A DNA stretch of 64,000 bases from Micromonospora sp. CCTCC AA 2012012 (GTDB taxonomy: Bacteria > Actinomycetota > Actinomycetes > Mycobacteriales > Micromonosporaceae), in NCBI RefSeq assembly GCF_040499845.1, contig NZ_CP159342.1, positions 372,001-436,000 of the forward strand, written 5' to 3'. A program made the translations under genes and the position numbers. Below are positions 40,773-49,452 of this stretch, piece after piece (position 1 is the stretch's first letter; every line of letters begins with the position of its first letter). Under the pieces are notes generated by a model that saw nothing but the letters and a program-made list of their open reading frames with translations, made no database searches and was not told where the DNA came from.

Positions 40773-43700
40773 TCAGCAGGCCACCGCGGGGCCGGTGTCG
40801 GCCACCGGGCGGCCGGCGAGCGCGAGCAGCCCGGGTGCCTCGTTCCGCTCGGCGAAGGCCCGCACCTCGGCCAGCGGAGGGTCCGCCGCCCCGGGCTCGC
40901 CGGCCCGGGTCAGCTCCGCCGCCGCCAGGGCCAGCGCCAGCATCCGGTCCGTCACGTCGGGGATCCGGGCGTAGATCTCCGCGCCCGCCAGGTGCAGCTC
41001 GCCGGCCCGGCGGTGGTCGCCGTCCGCGGCGGCCACCGCGCCGGTCACCGTCCGCAGCGCCGCCTCCGACCAGGGCGTCCGGTGCCCCACCCGGTCCAGC
41101 ATCGCGCGCACCCGCACCGCCGCGTCCCGGCCGGCCAGGCTGGCCGCGTACGCCGCCGCGGCGATCCACTCGCCGCTGGCCAGGGCGGGAACCGTCGACC
41201 AGGAGCCGGCCAGCTCCTCGATCAGCGTCGCCGCCTCGGCGGAGCGACCCTGCAACGCCCGGCACAGCGCCGCGATCCCGAGCATCGTCCAGCACGGCCG
41301 GTGGAAGCCGCTGCGGCGGGCGGTGTCCAGCGCCGCCGCCACGTCGTCGAGGTGCCGGGGCGGCTCGTCCCACCCGGCGTCGCCGTCGCGGGGTCCGGGC
41401 AGCGTACGGGGCGCCGGGGGCGCCGGCTGCCCGCGCAGCACCAGCAGGCAGGAGCGCAGCCCCCGCACCTGCATGTCCCACCCGCCGGTGGGCGTGTCGA
41501 CGAAGGCGTCGGCGGCGGCGATCAGTCGGCCGAAGTCCCCGTCGAAGTAGGCCCGCATCGCCTCGGCGGAGTAGCTGGTGGTCAACGTCTGCCCGCTCGC
41601 CGTACGGGCCGGCGCCGCCGACAGCAGCGCGTCCGAGCGCAGCCAGTCACCCTCCTCGCGCACCGCGTACGCCAGGTTCTGCACCGCCCGGGGCAGGGCG
41701 AGCAGCTGCTGCGACCGGCTGTACTCCACCAGCGCGTGCAGCTCGTCCAGGCCGACCCGGTCGCCCGCCTGGTAGCGGGCGGTGGCCGCGGTGATCCGGG
41801 CGTTGGTGCGGGTCTCCGACAGGCCCAGCCGCTCACCGATCTCGGCGGCCGTCTCGGCCGCGGCGACCGCCGCGTCCCGCTCGTAGTTGAGCATGTGCAG
41901 CCGACCCAGCTCGGCGTGCGCGTCCGCCTTCTGGGCGCTGTCCGGCAGCGGCTCGAACAGCGCCACCGCCCGGTCCAGGCAGGCCACCGCCGTGCCCCGG
42001 TCGGCGCGCAGCCAGGCGGCCTGGCCGAGCAGCGTCCAGGCCCGCGCGGCGCAGGCGTCGTCGCCGTGCGCCAGCAGCCGGTCGGCCAGGGCGTGCAGCT
42101 GCTCCGGGCCGCCGCCGGAGAGGAAGGCGTTGCCGTCCCGGTAGAACGAGATCTCCGTGCTCAGCAGCTCCAGCTGGAGCCGGCTCACCGGGTCGCTCTC
42201 GTCGGCCAGGCCGAGCGCGCGGCCCGCGTGCGCCGCCGCCGCGTCCAGCCCGTGCAGGGCGTACGCCCGGCGGGCGGCCCGGTGCAGCGCGGCCCGCGCC
42301 GGGCCCGCGTAGCGCTGGGTGTCCATGCCGAGGGTGCGGGCGATCTCGTGCGCCGCCCACCGGTGGTGCGCGAGCACCTCGGCCAGGTCGGTGTCCCGGC
42401 TCGCCGACAGCGCGTCCAGCCAGTCCGCCGTCCGCTCGTGCCGGGCCACCCGCTCGGTACGCGGCAGCCGCTGGTAGCAGACGTCGCGGACCAGCACGTG
42501 CCGGAACCGGAACTCCGGCTGCCCGGCCATCGTGGAGGCGGCCTGCTCGTGCACGAAGTCCCGCTGCTCCAGCCGGCGCAGCGCCCGCTCCACCGACTCC
42601 ACCGGCTGTCCCAGCGCGGCGCCCACCGCGCCCGGCCAGAACTGCACCCCCACTGCCGAGGCGGCCAGCAGCACCGCCCGGTCCTTCGCGTCGAGCAGGT
42701 CGACCCGGTTGGCGATGACGGCGTGCACGCTCTCCGGCATCGGCAGGTCGAGGTGCTTCTCCAGCGACCAGCCGCGCCCCGACTGGCGCAGCGCGCCCTG
42801 CTCGATCAGCATCCGCACGTACTCGTGGGCGTAGAGCGGGTTGCCGCCGGCCACCTCGACCAGCGGGGTGAGCATGTCGGCGGAGAACGCCGCCTGGCCG
42901 AACATGTGCGCGTACAGCGAGGCGATGCCGGTGTCCCGCAGCGGCGGCAGGGTGATGGTGACCGACCCGGTGATCGTGCCGGCCCAGCTCGGGTCCCGGT
43001 CCACCAGTTCCGGGCGGGCGGTGCAGAGCAGCAGCAGCGGCACGTCCCGGGCGGCGGCGCCGAGCAGTTCGACGAAGCGCAGCATCGCGTCGTCGGCCCA
43101 GTGCAGGTCCTCGAAGACCAGCACGGTCGGGCGGCGCGCGGCCAGCGCCAGCAGGAACCGCCGCCACGCCGACTCGGCCTCCTCGGCCGGCAGGGAGGTG
43201 CCGGTCAGCCCGACCAGCGGGCGCAGCGCGTCGACGATCCGTTGCCGCTCGCCCGGGCCGACCAGCTCGGCGACCGCCGAGGAGAGCCGCTCGGCGGCGG
43301 TGGCCGCGGGGTCGGTGTCCAGGATGCCGGCCTCGGTCTTCACCACGTCGGCCAGCGCGGCGAAGGTGACGTTCTCCCCGAACGGCGGGCACCGCCCGGT
43401 ACGCCAGCTCAGCGGCTCGTCCACCAGCCGTCCGGCGTGCCGGTACAGCTCGCGGACCAGCCGGCTCTTGCCGATGCCGGCCCGCCCGAAGACCGTCACC
43501 ACCTGCGGGAGGCGGTCCCGCAGGGACCGGTGCAGGGCGTTGACCAGCAGCCCCAGCTCGTGTTCCCGGTCGATCAGCGGGGTGGTGTCCGGCTCCCGGT
43601 CGGTCGGCTGCCGGCGCACCGGGGAGAGGGCGAGCCACACCTCGGTCGGCGAGGACCGCCCGCGCAGGGTGACCGGCGGCTGCTCCGAGTAGCGGATGGC

Positions 43701-44387
43701 GTCCTTGGTCAGCGCGTGCGTGGTGCCGCAGACCAGCACCCCGCCGGGCGGGGCCACGGACTGCATCCGGGAGGCGGTGTTCACCACGTCGCCGGCCACG
43801 ATGGCCTGCCCGCCGTCCCGGGCGGCGGCCACGTCGACCAGCGCCTCGCCGGTCGCCACGCCGACCCGGAAGCGCAGCTCGTCGGTGCCGCGCGGCGCGA
43901 ACCGGGTGAGCACCCGCTGGAGCTCCAACCCGGCCCGGACGCAGCGCAGCGCGTCGGTCTCGGTGGCGATCGGGGCGCCGAAGAGCGCCATCACCGCGTC
44001 GCCGATGTACTTCTCGACCACCCCGCCGTACTGCCCGACGACCCGTCGGGCGGCGGAGAAGAAGCCGGTCTGCATGCCCCGGACCTGCTCGGGGTCGGCC
44101 CGCTCCACGTACGGCGTGAAGTCGATCAGGTCGACGAAGAGGACGCTGACCCGCCGGCGGTCCTCCTGCGGGACCGCGACGGGCTGCTTGCCGCCGGCCC
44201 GGGGCGTCCCGCACGAGGTGCAGAACGCCACGTCGGCGGCGATCGGTCGCAGGCAGTGCGGGCAGACGGCACCCAGCTCCGCCCCGCAGCCCCCGCAGAA
44301 GCGGTCCCCGTCGGCGGCGGTACGTCCACACCGGTCACACTGCGCGGAGATGACACCCTCCACTGGTGGTTGTGCCGGCCGGTCCAC
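40773..44387 (-). CDS. Class III adenylyl cyclase fused to AAA ATPase and TPR-like repeats
   Basis: A 1204-residue multidomain protein. Residues 15-65 are a double zinc ribbon (CDRC/CGGC, CPHC/CTSC). Residues 75-250 are a class III cyclase with both metal Asps (FVDLIDFT and GDAVMALFG), the adenine-side Lys in EKYIGD, and the Asn/Arg of VVNTASR, so it should be active. Residues 270-680 are a STAND-type ATPase (Walker A FGRAGIGKSRL, Walker B VLVFEDLHWAD). The rest is helical with TPR-like repeats. It presumably makes cAMP when the ATPase/TPR sensor is engaged. GTG 44387 is the start used. A Crp-type regulator gene lies 430 bases upstream. Confidence 0.9.
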   Translation of the reverse strand: MDRPAQPPVEGVISAQCDRCGRTAADGDRFCGGCGAELGAVCPHCLRPIAADVAFCTSCGTPRAGGKQPVAVPQEDRRRVSVLFVDLIDFTPYVERADPEQVRGMQTGFFSAARRVVGQYGGVVEKYIGDAVMALFGAPIATETDALRCVRAGLELQRVLTRFAPRGTDELRFRVGVATGEALVDVAAARDGGQAIVAGDVVNTASRMQSVAPPGGVLVCGTTHALTKDAIRYSEQPPVTLRGRSSPTEVWLALSPVRRQPTDREPDTTPLIDREHELGLLVNALHRSLRDRLPQVVTVFGRAGIGKSRLVRELYRHAGRLVDEPLSWRTGRCPPFGENVTFAALADVVKTEAGILDTDPAATAAERLSSAVAELVGPGERQRIVDALRPLVGLTGTSLPAEEAESAWRRFLLALAARRPTVLVFEDLHWADDAMLRFVELLGAAARDVPLLLLCTARPELVDRDPSWAGTITGSVTITLPPLRDTGIASLYAHMFGQAAFSADMLTPLVEVAGGNPLYAHEYVRMLIEQGALRQSGRGWSLEKHLDLPMPESVHAVIANRVDLLDAKDRAVLLAASAVGVQFWPGAVGAALGQPVESVERALRRLEQRDFVHEQAASTMAGQPEFRFRHVLVRDVCYQRLPRTERVARHERTADWLDALSASRDTDLAEVLAHHRWAAHEIARTLGMDTQRYAGPARAALHRAARRAYALHGLDAAAAHAGRALGLADESDPVSRLQLELLSTEISFYRDGNAFLSGGGPEQLHALADRLLAHGDDACAARAWTLLGQAAWLRADRGTAVACLDRAVALFEPLPDSAQKADAHAELGRLHMLNYERDAAVAAAETAAEIGERLGLSETRTNARITAATARYQAGDRVGLDELHALVEYSRSQQLLALPRAVQNLAYAVREEGDWLRSDALLSAAPARTASGQTLTTSYSAEAMRAYFDGDFGRLIAAADAFVDTPTGGWDMQVRGLRSCLLVLRGQPAPPAPRTLPGPRDGDAGWDEPPRHLDDVAAALDTARRSGFHRPCWTMLGIAALCRALQGRSAEAATLIEELAGSWSTVPALASGEWIAAAAYAASLAGRDAAVRVRAMLDRVGHRTPWSEAALRTVTGAVAAADGDHRRAGELHLAGAEIYARIPDVTDRMLALALAAAELTRAGEPGAADPPLAEVRAFAERNEAPGLLALAGRPVADTGPAVAC

Positions 44388-44542
44388 CGGCCGCGCGTCG
44401 CGCCCCCCGCGACGTCCACCGCGAGTATCGCCTCCGGTGCCGCTGTCGGGTACCGGGCTGTTGGCTTGTGGACAGTCATCCGGCTGGTCAGGAGCGCTAG
44501 ATTCAGGGCGCCGAGAGCGACAGCGATCAAGGGGGACACGTC

Positions 44543-44755
44543 ATGGTGTACGTCAAGCTGGAGAGCGCCTGGACCGACGCGGACGGCGTCGACCACGCCG
44601 CGGGGGAGTCGGTGGACGTGGACGCGGCCACCCTGGCCGCCCTCCAGGCCGACGGGATCGTCAGCGAGGGGTCCGGCGGCGGCAAGGACACCACGGAGTG
44701 GGCCGGCCCCGGCAGCACCACCTCCTGGGCGGGCCCGGGCAGCTCGACCGTCTGA
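44543..44755 (+). CDS. Small acidic protein with WAGPGS repeat, unknown
   Basis: A 70-residue acidic protein: a short beta-rich start (MVYVKLESAWTDADGVDH), a helix (DAATLAALQADGIV) and a C-terminus with two WAGPGSTT/SST repeats. No signal peptide, cysteine or known motif. ATG 44543 is preceded by AAGGGGGA, and the next hairpin is a clear terminator, so it looks like a real monocistronic gene. It sits between the cyclase gene (divergent) and crp (convergent), which might link it to cAMP signalling, but nothing in its sequence shows this. Confidence 0.68.
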   Translation: MVYVKLESAWTDADGVDHAAGESVDVDAATLAALQADGIVSEGSGGGKDTTEWAGPGSTTSWAGPGSSTV

Positions 44756-44769
44756 GCCGGGAAACGCGG

Positions 44770-44804
44770 AAAGGGGCCGGGCGCGCGCTGCGCCCGGCCC
44801 CTTT
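44770..44804. terminator. Bidirectional terminator between small WAGPGS gene and crp
   Basis: Perfect 15-bp stem AAAGGGGCCGGGCGC (44770-44784) with 44790-44804 and a 5-base loop; the arm ends give CTTT on both strands. Confidence 0.88.
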
Positions 44805-44814
44805 CGCGTACGTC

Positions 44815-45507
44815 TCAGCGGTCGTTCATGCCGGCGCGGCGGCGCAGCGCGGCCACGTCGGTGACCACGATCCGGCGCCCCTCGGTACGCAGCCAGCCGC
44901 GGCTGGCGAAGGAACCGATCGCCTGGTTGACGCTCTGCCGGGAGCCGCCGGCCATCTCGGCCAGCTGGCTCTGGTTGAGCTCGATCGTGATCATCGGGGC
45001 CTGGCTCTCGCCGGCGAGCCGGACCAGCGTCTTGGCCACCCGACCCGGCAGGTCGAGGAAGACGTGGTCGGCGTTCTGCTCGGTGAGCCGGCGGATCAGG
45101 CCGCCCAGCGAGCGCATCACCGCGTCGAGGATGCGCGGGTTGGAGTGCACCAGCTCCATGAACGCCGGGCGGGACAGCGCGAGCGCCGCGCAGTCCTCGA
45201 TCGCCTCGGCGGAGGCGGACCGGGTGGAGGCGTCCAGCAGGGAGACCTCGCCCAGCACGTCCGGCGGACGGATCACCGACAGCACCGCCCGCTCGCCCGT
45301 CGGCGCGGTGCGGAAGACGGCCACCGCCCCCCGGCGCAGCACGATCAGCGACTCGCCGGGATCGTTCTCGACGAAGAGCAGCTGACCCTTGCGGTAGGTG
45401 CGCGGCACCGCCGCGGCGATGACCCGTTGCCGCACCTCCGGCTCGAGCCCGGCGAACATCTCCACGCCCGTGAGCGCGTCACCCGGCTCCGGCAGGCGAA
45501 CCTCCAC
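44815..45507 (-). CDS. Crp/Fnr-family transcriptional regulator
   Basis: A 230-residue cyclic-nucleotide-type regulator. The phosphate-binding cassette is intact (GEVSLLDASTRSASAEA: the Glu and the Arg-Ser pair that hold cAMP). A long helix and the winged HTH follow (LNQSQLAEMAGGSRQSVNQAIGSFASRGWL). In the recognition helix, RQSVN replaces the RETVN typical of mycobacterial and enteric CRP. There are no Fnr cysteines. GTG 45507 is the start. Given the adenylyl cyclase gene 430 bases away it is probably a cAMP receptor. The upstream 250 bases hold overlapping GGTTC/GAACC palindromes. Confidence 0.92.
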   Translation of the reverse strand: MEVRLPEPGDALTGVEMFAGLEPEVRQRVIAAAVPRTYRKGQLLFVENDPGESLIVLRRGAVAVFRTAPTGERAVLSVIRPPDVLGEVSLLDASTRSASAEAIEDCAALALSRPAFMELVHSNPRILDAVMRSLGGLIRRLTEQNADHVFLDLPGRVAKTLVRLAGESQAPMITIELNQSQLAEMAGGSRQSVNQAIGSFASRGWLRTEGRRIVVTDVAALRRRAGMNDR

Positions 45508-45576
45508 GGCCCAACCCCTCCCCGGTAAAGGACCACAAACTCGCAGCCGGGTGAACCTGACAGCCCCCGGTACGAG

Positions 45577-45591
45577 GTTCTGAACCGGTTC
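45577..45591. promoter_or_regulatory. Overlapping palindromes upstream of crp
   Basis: GGTTC-T-GAACC (45577-45587) overlaps GAACCGGTTC (45582-45591), 70-84 bases upstream of the crp start. Candidate operator; the binding protein is unknown and it does not resemble TGTGA-N6-TCACA. Confidence 0.35.
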
Positions 45592-45756
45592 GGCGTCCGG
45601 TAGCGGTACACATCAGATCATGACGGCCCGGTTGCGTGCTGTACACCCCTGGAGACACTTCCGTGACCCTGCCGAGCTGCGGCGCAGCGGTGCGGTCGGC
45701 CTCGACCGATGCCCCCGCCGACCGGCCCGGCTCGGCGGTGGGCGAGGATGACCGGG

Positions 45757-46254
45757 ATGGTCTACCGCTATTTCTACGACTGCGAGTTCATCGAGGACGG
45801 CCGGATCGTCGACCTCGTCTCGATCGGTGTCGTCGACGAGTACGGCCGCGAGTTCTACGCGGTCTCCACCGAGTTCGACGACTCCCGAGCCGTGCCCTGG
45901 GTGCGCCGCAACGTCCTCGACAAGCTGCCCTCCCCGGCCGACCGGGCCTGGCGTTCCCGGGAGCGGATCCGGGACGAGCTGCACGAGTTCCTCCTGGCCC
46001 CGGTCCGGGACCGCCCGGGCGAGCAGATCGAACTCTGGGCCTGGTACGCCGCGTACGACCACGTGGTGCTCGCCCAGCTCTGGGGGCCGATGACGGCGCT
46101 GCCCCGGGAGATCCCCCGGTTCACCAAGGAGCTGCGGCAGCTCTGGGACGACCGGGGGCGGCCGAAGCTGCCGGACGCCGAGGCCGAGCGGCACGACGCC
46201 CTGGTCGACGCCCGGCACAACCTGGCCCGGTGGCGGACGATGACCGCCCGGTGA
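45757..46254 (+). CDS. 3'-5' exoribonuclease, Rv2179c type
   Basis: A 165-residue DEDD-superfamily RNase. YRYFYDCEFIEDGRIVDLVSIG carries the first Asp and Glu, WAWYAAYDHVVLAQLWGPM the second Asp, and HDALVDARHNL the last His and Asp. From memory it aligns along its length with M. tuberculosis Rv2179c, characterised as a 3'-exoribonuclease with preference for polyadenylate. It would act in RNA processing or decay in the cytoplasm. ATG 45757 is chosen to match the family N-terminus; ATG 45748 adds three residues. It lies close to the general position of Rv2179c beside the aroG and plsC orthologues. Confidence 0.92.
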   Translation: MVYRYFYDCEFIEDGRIVDLVSIGVVDEYGREFYAVSTEFDDSRAVPWVRRNVLDKLPSPADRAWRSRERIRDELHEFLLAPVRDRPGEQIELWAWYAAYDHVVLAQLWGPMTALPREIPRFTKELRQLWDDRGRPKLPDAEAERHDALVDARHNLARWRTMTAR

Positions 46255-46339
46255 CCTGGCCGGAAAGCGACCTCGTTCAGGTTTGACCGGTTCTGCCCGG
46301 GGCACGGTTCGCGTCGAGCCGATGCGAGGGAGTGCCGTC

Positions 46340-46843
46340 ATGAGCAACGAGCCGAGCAGTGCCGGGGAGGCCCGGGCCCGGGTGACGGAGCTGATCCGGG
46401 ACGCCCGGATCTGCCTGTTGACCACGACCGGGGTGGATGGCCGGCTGGTCAGTCGACCGATGGGGCTACAGGCCGCCGAGTTCGACGGCGACCTGTGGTT
46501 CTTCGCCTACTCCGACTCCGCGAAGGTCCGGCAGATCCGGGTAAATCCGCAGGTCAACGTCGGTTTCTCCGATCAGCGGCACCACGCCTGGGTGTCGGTG
46601 GCCGGGACCGCGCAGGAGGGCTGGGACCGCGACCGGGCCGAGCAGCTGTGGAACCCGCTGCTCAAGGCCTGGTTCCCGGACGGGCTGGAGACCCCCGGCA
46701 TCACGCTGATCAAGGTGCACGCCAGCTCCGCCGAGTACTGGGACTCGCCGAACAGCACGGTGGTCAACCTGCTCGGCTTCGCCAAGGCGGCGGCGACCGG
46801 TAAGCCGCCGAAGGCCGGCGAGAACCACGAGGTCAGCTACTGA
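46340..46843 (+). CDS. FMN-binding split-barrel (pyridoxamine phosphate oxidase-like) general stress protein
   Basis: A 167-residue protein of the general stress protein 26 group within the PNPOx-like FMN-binding fold: ARICLLTTTGVDGRLVSRPMG, LWFFAYSDSAKVRQIRVNPQVNVGFSD, YWDSPN. Members bind FMN or F420 rather than making PLP, so true pyridoxine oxidase activity is unlikely. ATG 46340 has GAGGGAG 7 bases upstream. It is monocistronic, before the phosphofructokinase gene. Confidence 0.88.
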   Translation: MSNEPSSAGEARARVTELIRDARICLLTTTGVDGRLVSRPMGLQAAEFDGDLWFFAYSDSAKVRQIRVNPQVNVGFSDQRHHAWVSVAGTAQEGWDRDRAEQLWNPLLKAWFPDGLETPGITLIKVHASSAEYWDSPNSTVVNLLGFAKAAATGKPPKAGENHEVSY

Positions 46844-47022
46844 CGGGTAGCCACGTCCGGCGGTCGGGACGGGCCGGGGCGCGGTGTCGGCGGACACCCG
46901 CGCCGACTACAGTTCGCACTGACGGCCCGCCCCGGGCCGGCAACGGCGCCGATGGTCTGAGCTGACACATATCCTGGGGCTTATCCGGGCTTCACCTGAT
47001 GCTCCAGGAGGATGAGCAGATC

Positions 47023-48051
47023 ATGCGTATCGGCGTGCTCACCGGCGGCGGCGACTGCCCAGGTCTCAACGCGGTCATTCGGGCGGTGGTCCGCAAGGGC
47101 GTCGCCACCTACGGTCACGAGTTCGTGGGCTTCCAGGACGGTTGGAAGGGCCCGCTGGAGGGCCTGTCCAAGCCCCTGGGCATCGCGGAGGTCCGCGGCA
47201 TCCTGCCGCGCGGCGGCACCATCCTCGGCTCGTCCCGCACCAACCCGTTCAAGATCGAGAACGGGGTCGAGCGGATCAAGGACAACCTCGCCGCACAGGG
47301 CGTGGACGCCCTGATCGCGATCGGCGGCGAGGACACCCTCGGCGTGGCCACCAAGCTCTACGAGCTGGGCGTGCACGTCATCGGCGTGCCGAAGACCATC
47401 GACAACGACCTCGGCGCGACCGACTACACGTTCGGCTTCGACACCGCGGTCAACATCGCGATGGAGGCGATCGACCGCCTGCACACCACCGCGGAGAGCC
47501 ACCACCGCACCCTCGTCGTCGAGGTGATGGGTCGGCACGCCGGCTGGATCGCCCTGCACGCCGGCCTGGCCGGTGGCGCCAACGTGATCCTGCTCCCCGA
47601 GCGGCAGTTCGACGTCGACCAGGTCGCCGGTTACGTCGAGAAGCGTTTCCAGCACCAGTACGCCCCGATCGTGGTGGTCGCCGAGGGCGCCCAGCCGCTC
47701 GACGGCCAGATGGTCCTGCACAACCAGGAGCTCGACTCGTTCGGCCACGTCCGCCTCGGCGGCATCGGCCAGTGGCTCGCCGAGCAGCTGGAGGCGAAGA
47801 CCGGCAAGGAGGCGCGGACCGTCGTGCTGGGTCACATCCAGCGCGGTGGCACCCCGACCGCCTTCGACCGGGTGCTCGCCACCCGGCTCGGCCTCCAGGC
47901 GATCGACGCGGCGCACGAGGGCGACTGGGGCAAGATGGTCGCGATGCAGAGCACGGACATCGTCCGGGTCCCGCTCGCCGACGCCACCGCCGAGCTGAAG
48001 ACCGTCCCGCTGGAGCGGTACGAAGAGGCCGAGGTCTTCTTCGGCAGCTGA
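47023..48051 (+). CDS. pfp: 6-phosphofructokinase, sequence signature of the PPi-dependent type
   Basis: A 342-residue glycolytic enzyme. MRIGVLTGGGDCPGLNAVI opens the phosphate-donor site. The two positions that distinguish donors read GGEDT (Asp where ATP enzymes have Gly) and PKTIDND (Lys where ATP enzymes have Gly), as in the PPi-dependent enzyme of Amycolatopsis methanolica. The effector-site and substrate segments MGRHAGWIALHAG and HIQRGGTPTAFDR are intact. It would make fructose-1,6-bisphosphate from pyrophosphate, reversibly. ATG 47023 starts the conserved MRIGVL; AGGAGG lies 12 bases upstream. Confidence 0.92.
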   Translation: MRIGVLTGGGDCPGLNAVIRAVVRKGVATYGHEFVGFQDGWKGPLEGLSKPLGIAEVRGILPRGGTILGSSRTNPFKIENGVERIKDNLAAQGVDALIAIGGEDTLGVATKLYELGVHVIGVPKTIDNDLGATDYTFGFDTAVNIAMEAIDRLHTTAESHHRTLVVEVMGRHAGWIALHAGLAGGANVILLPERQFDVDQVAGYVEKRFQHQYAPIVVVAEGAQPLDGQMVLHNQELDSFGHVRLGGIGQWLAEQLEAKTGKEARTVVLGHIQRGGTPTAFDRVLATRLGLQAIDAAHEGDWGKMVAMQSTDIVRVPLADATAELKTVPLERYEEAEVFFGS

Positions 48052-48123
48052 TCGACGGCCGACGGCGCGGCGGTCCCGCAGGGTCCGCCGCGCCCCGGCT
48101 CCCGGCGAGAGGGGTACGGCGTC

Positions 48124-48942
48124 ATGGCGCCCGGGGTGCACACGGTAGCGGTGATCGGCGCGGGCAAGATCGGCGAGTTGATGCTCTCCGGGCTGCTCCG
48201 CTCGGGCTGGCCGGTGGAGCGACTGCTCGCCACGGCCCGCCGGCCGAGCCGCGCGGAGGAGCTGACCGCCCGGTACGGCGTCCGGGTGGTGGACAACCTC
48301 ACCGCCGTGGACGAGGCGGCGGTGCTCGCCATCTCGGTCAAGCCGCAGGACGCGGCCACGCTGCTCGACGAGATCGGCCCGAAGGTGCCGCCGGACAAGC
48401 TGGTCATCTCGCTCTGCGCCGGCCTGCCCACCAGCTTCTTCAACCGGCGGCTGCCCGAGGGCACCCCGGTGGTCCGGGTGATGACCAACACCCCGGCGCT
48501 GGTCGACGAGGCGATGAGCGCCATCTCGGCCGGCGCGTACGCCACCGGTGAGCACCTGGCGCTCGCCGAGGAGATGTTCACGCCGCTGGGTTCCACCGTC
48601 CGGGTGCCCGAGTCCCAGCAGGACGCGGTCACCGCGCTCTCCGGCTCCGGTCCGGCGTACTTCTATCTGCTGGTCGAGGCGATGATCGACGCGGGCATCC
48701 TGCTCGGCCTGCCCCGCCAGGTGGCGCACGAGCTGATCGTGCAGACCGCCATCGGTTCGGCGGTGATGCTGCGCGACTCCGGCGAGCACCCGGTGAAGCT
48801 GCGCGAGGCGGTCACCTCGCCGGCCGGCACCACCATCTCCGCCATCCGCGAGCTGGAGAACCACGGCGTCCGCGCGGCGATGCTGGCGGCGCTGGAGGCC
48901 GCCCGGGACCGCGCCCGCGAACTCGCCGCCCAGGCCGACTGA
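48124..48942 (+). CDS. proC: Pyrroline-5-carboxylate reductase
   Basis: A 272-residue NAD(P)H enzyme making proline from pyrroline-5-carboxylate. The dinucleotide loop VAVIGAGKIGELM, SVKPQD, VRVMTNTPALV, the signature SGSGPAYFYLLVEAM and TSPAGTTISAIRELE are all present, and length is normal. ATG 48124 has GAGAGGGG upstream. It follows the phosphofructokinase gene by 72 bases on the same strand, possibly co-transcribed. A dispersed palindromic repeat lies directly after it. Confidence 0.95.
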   Translation: MAPGVHTVAVIGAGKIGELMLSGLLRSGWPVERLLATARRPSRAEELTARYGVRVVDNLTAVDEAAVLAISVKPQDAATLLDEIGPKVPPDKLVISLCAGLPTSFFNRRLPEGTPVVRVMTNTPALVDEAMSAISAGAYATGEHLALAEEMFTPLGSTVRVPESQQDAVTALSGSGPAYFYLLVEAMIDAGILLGLPRQVAHELIVQTAIGSAVMLRDSGEHPVKLREAVTSPAGTTISAIRELENHGVRAAMLAALEAARDRARELAAQAD

Positions 48943-48965
48943 CCGGCGCCCCACCCTCACCGCAG

Positions 48966-49038
48966 GATCGTGCTCGATCCAGGATGTGGTGGCCTGCGCC
49001 GCCGTCCGATGCCACCCGACCCGGGATCGAGCGCGATC
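48966..49038. repeat. Dispersed palindromic element, copy 2
   Basis: Arms 48966-48994 and 49010-49038 with a 15-base spacer, the same size and layout as 24343-24415. Shared sequence includes GCTCGATCCAGGAT on the left arm and GATCGAG on the right. It lies 24 bases after the proC stop. Confidence 0.75.
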
Positions 49039-49101
49039 TTGCTGCGGGGGTGCGGGGGTGCGGGCGCGGCCGGAGATCGGGACGTGGCGCATACTGGCCG
49101 C

Positions 49102-49452
49102 GTGTTCACTCTCGCCCAGGCGCGCCATCTGGTGGCGACCCTGCGCCCAAGGGTCGACGAGCTGATCCTGCTGCGGGCCGATCTGGCCGAGCTGCGGGTC
49201 GACCTGGCCGACCACGGGGTCAGCGTGCTCGGCGGGCTGGCCGAGGTCAAGGCCCGCGAGGCGCGGCTGCACGCCATCGTGGACGAGCTGCACGGCCACG
49301 GGATCCAGGTCAAGGGGATCGCTCCGGTGCTGCTGGACTTCCCGGGGGAGCGCGACGGTCGCCCGGTGCTCTGGTGCTGGCTGGAGGGCGACTCCGACGT
49401 GCGGTGGTACCACCGGCTGGAGTGCGGCTTCGCGGGACGTCGCCCGCTCTGA
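49102..49452 (+). CDS. DUF2203 family protein
   Basis: A 116-residue, mostly helical protein: VFTLAQARHLVATLRPRVDELI, a helical hairpin (LRVDLADHGVSVLGGLAEVKAREARLHAIVDE, split here only for description), then a strand-rich end with LLDFPGERDGRPVLWCWLEGD and YHRLECGFAGRRPL. This is the DUF2203 pattern, widespread but unassigned. GTG 49102 follows CATACT by 6 bases and has no ribosome binding site, consistent with leaderless translation. It is followed by the convergent threonine dehydratase gene. Confidence 0.85.
   Translation: MFTLAQARHLVATLRPRVDELILLRADLAELRVDLADHGVSVLGGLAEVKAREARLHAIVDELHGHGIQVKGIAPVLLDFPGERDGRPVLWCWLEGDSDVRWYHRLECGFAGRRPL

Noticed and set aside
40992..44864. A 1290-codon open frame opposite the cyclase gene
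   Set aside because: Composition is Arg/Gly/His-rich with no domain or start signal, and the opposite strand carries clear cyclase and ATPase motifs.
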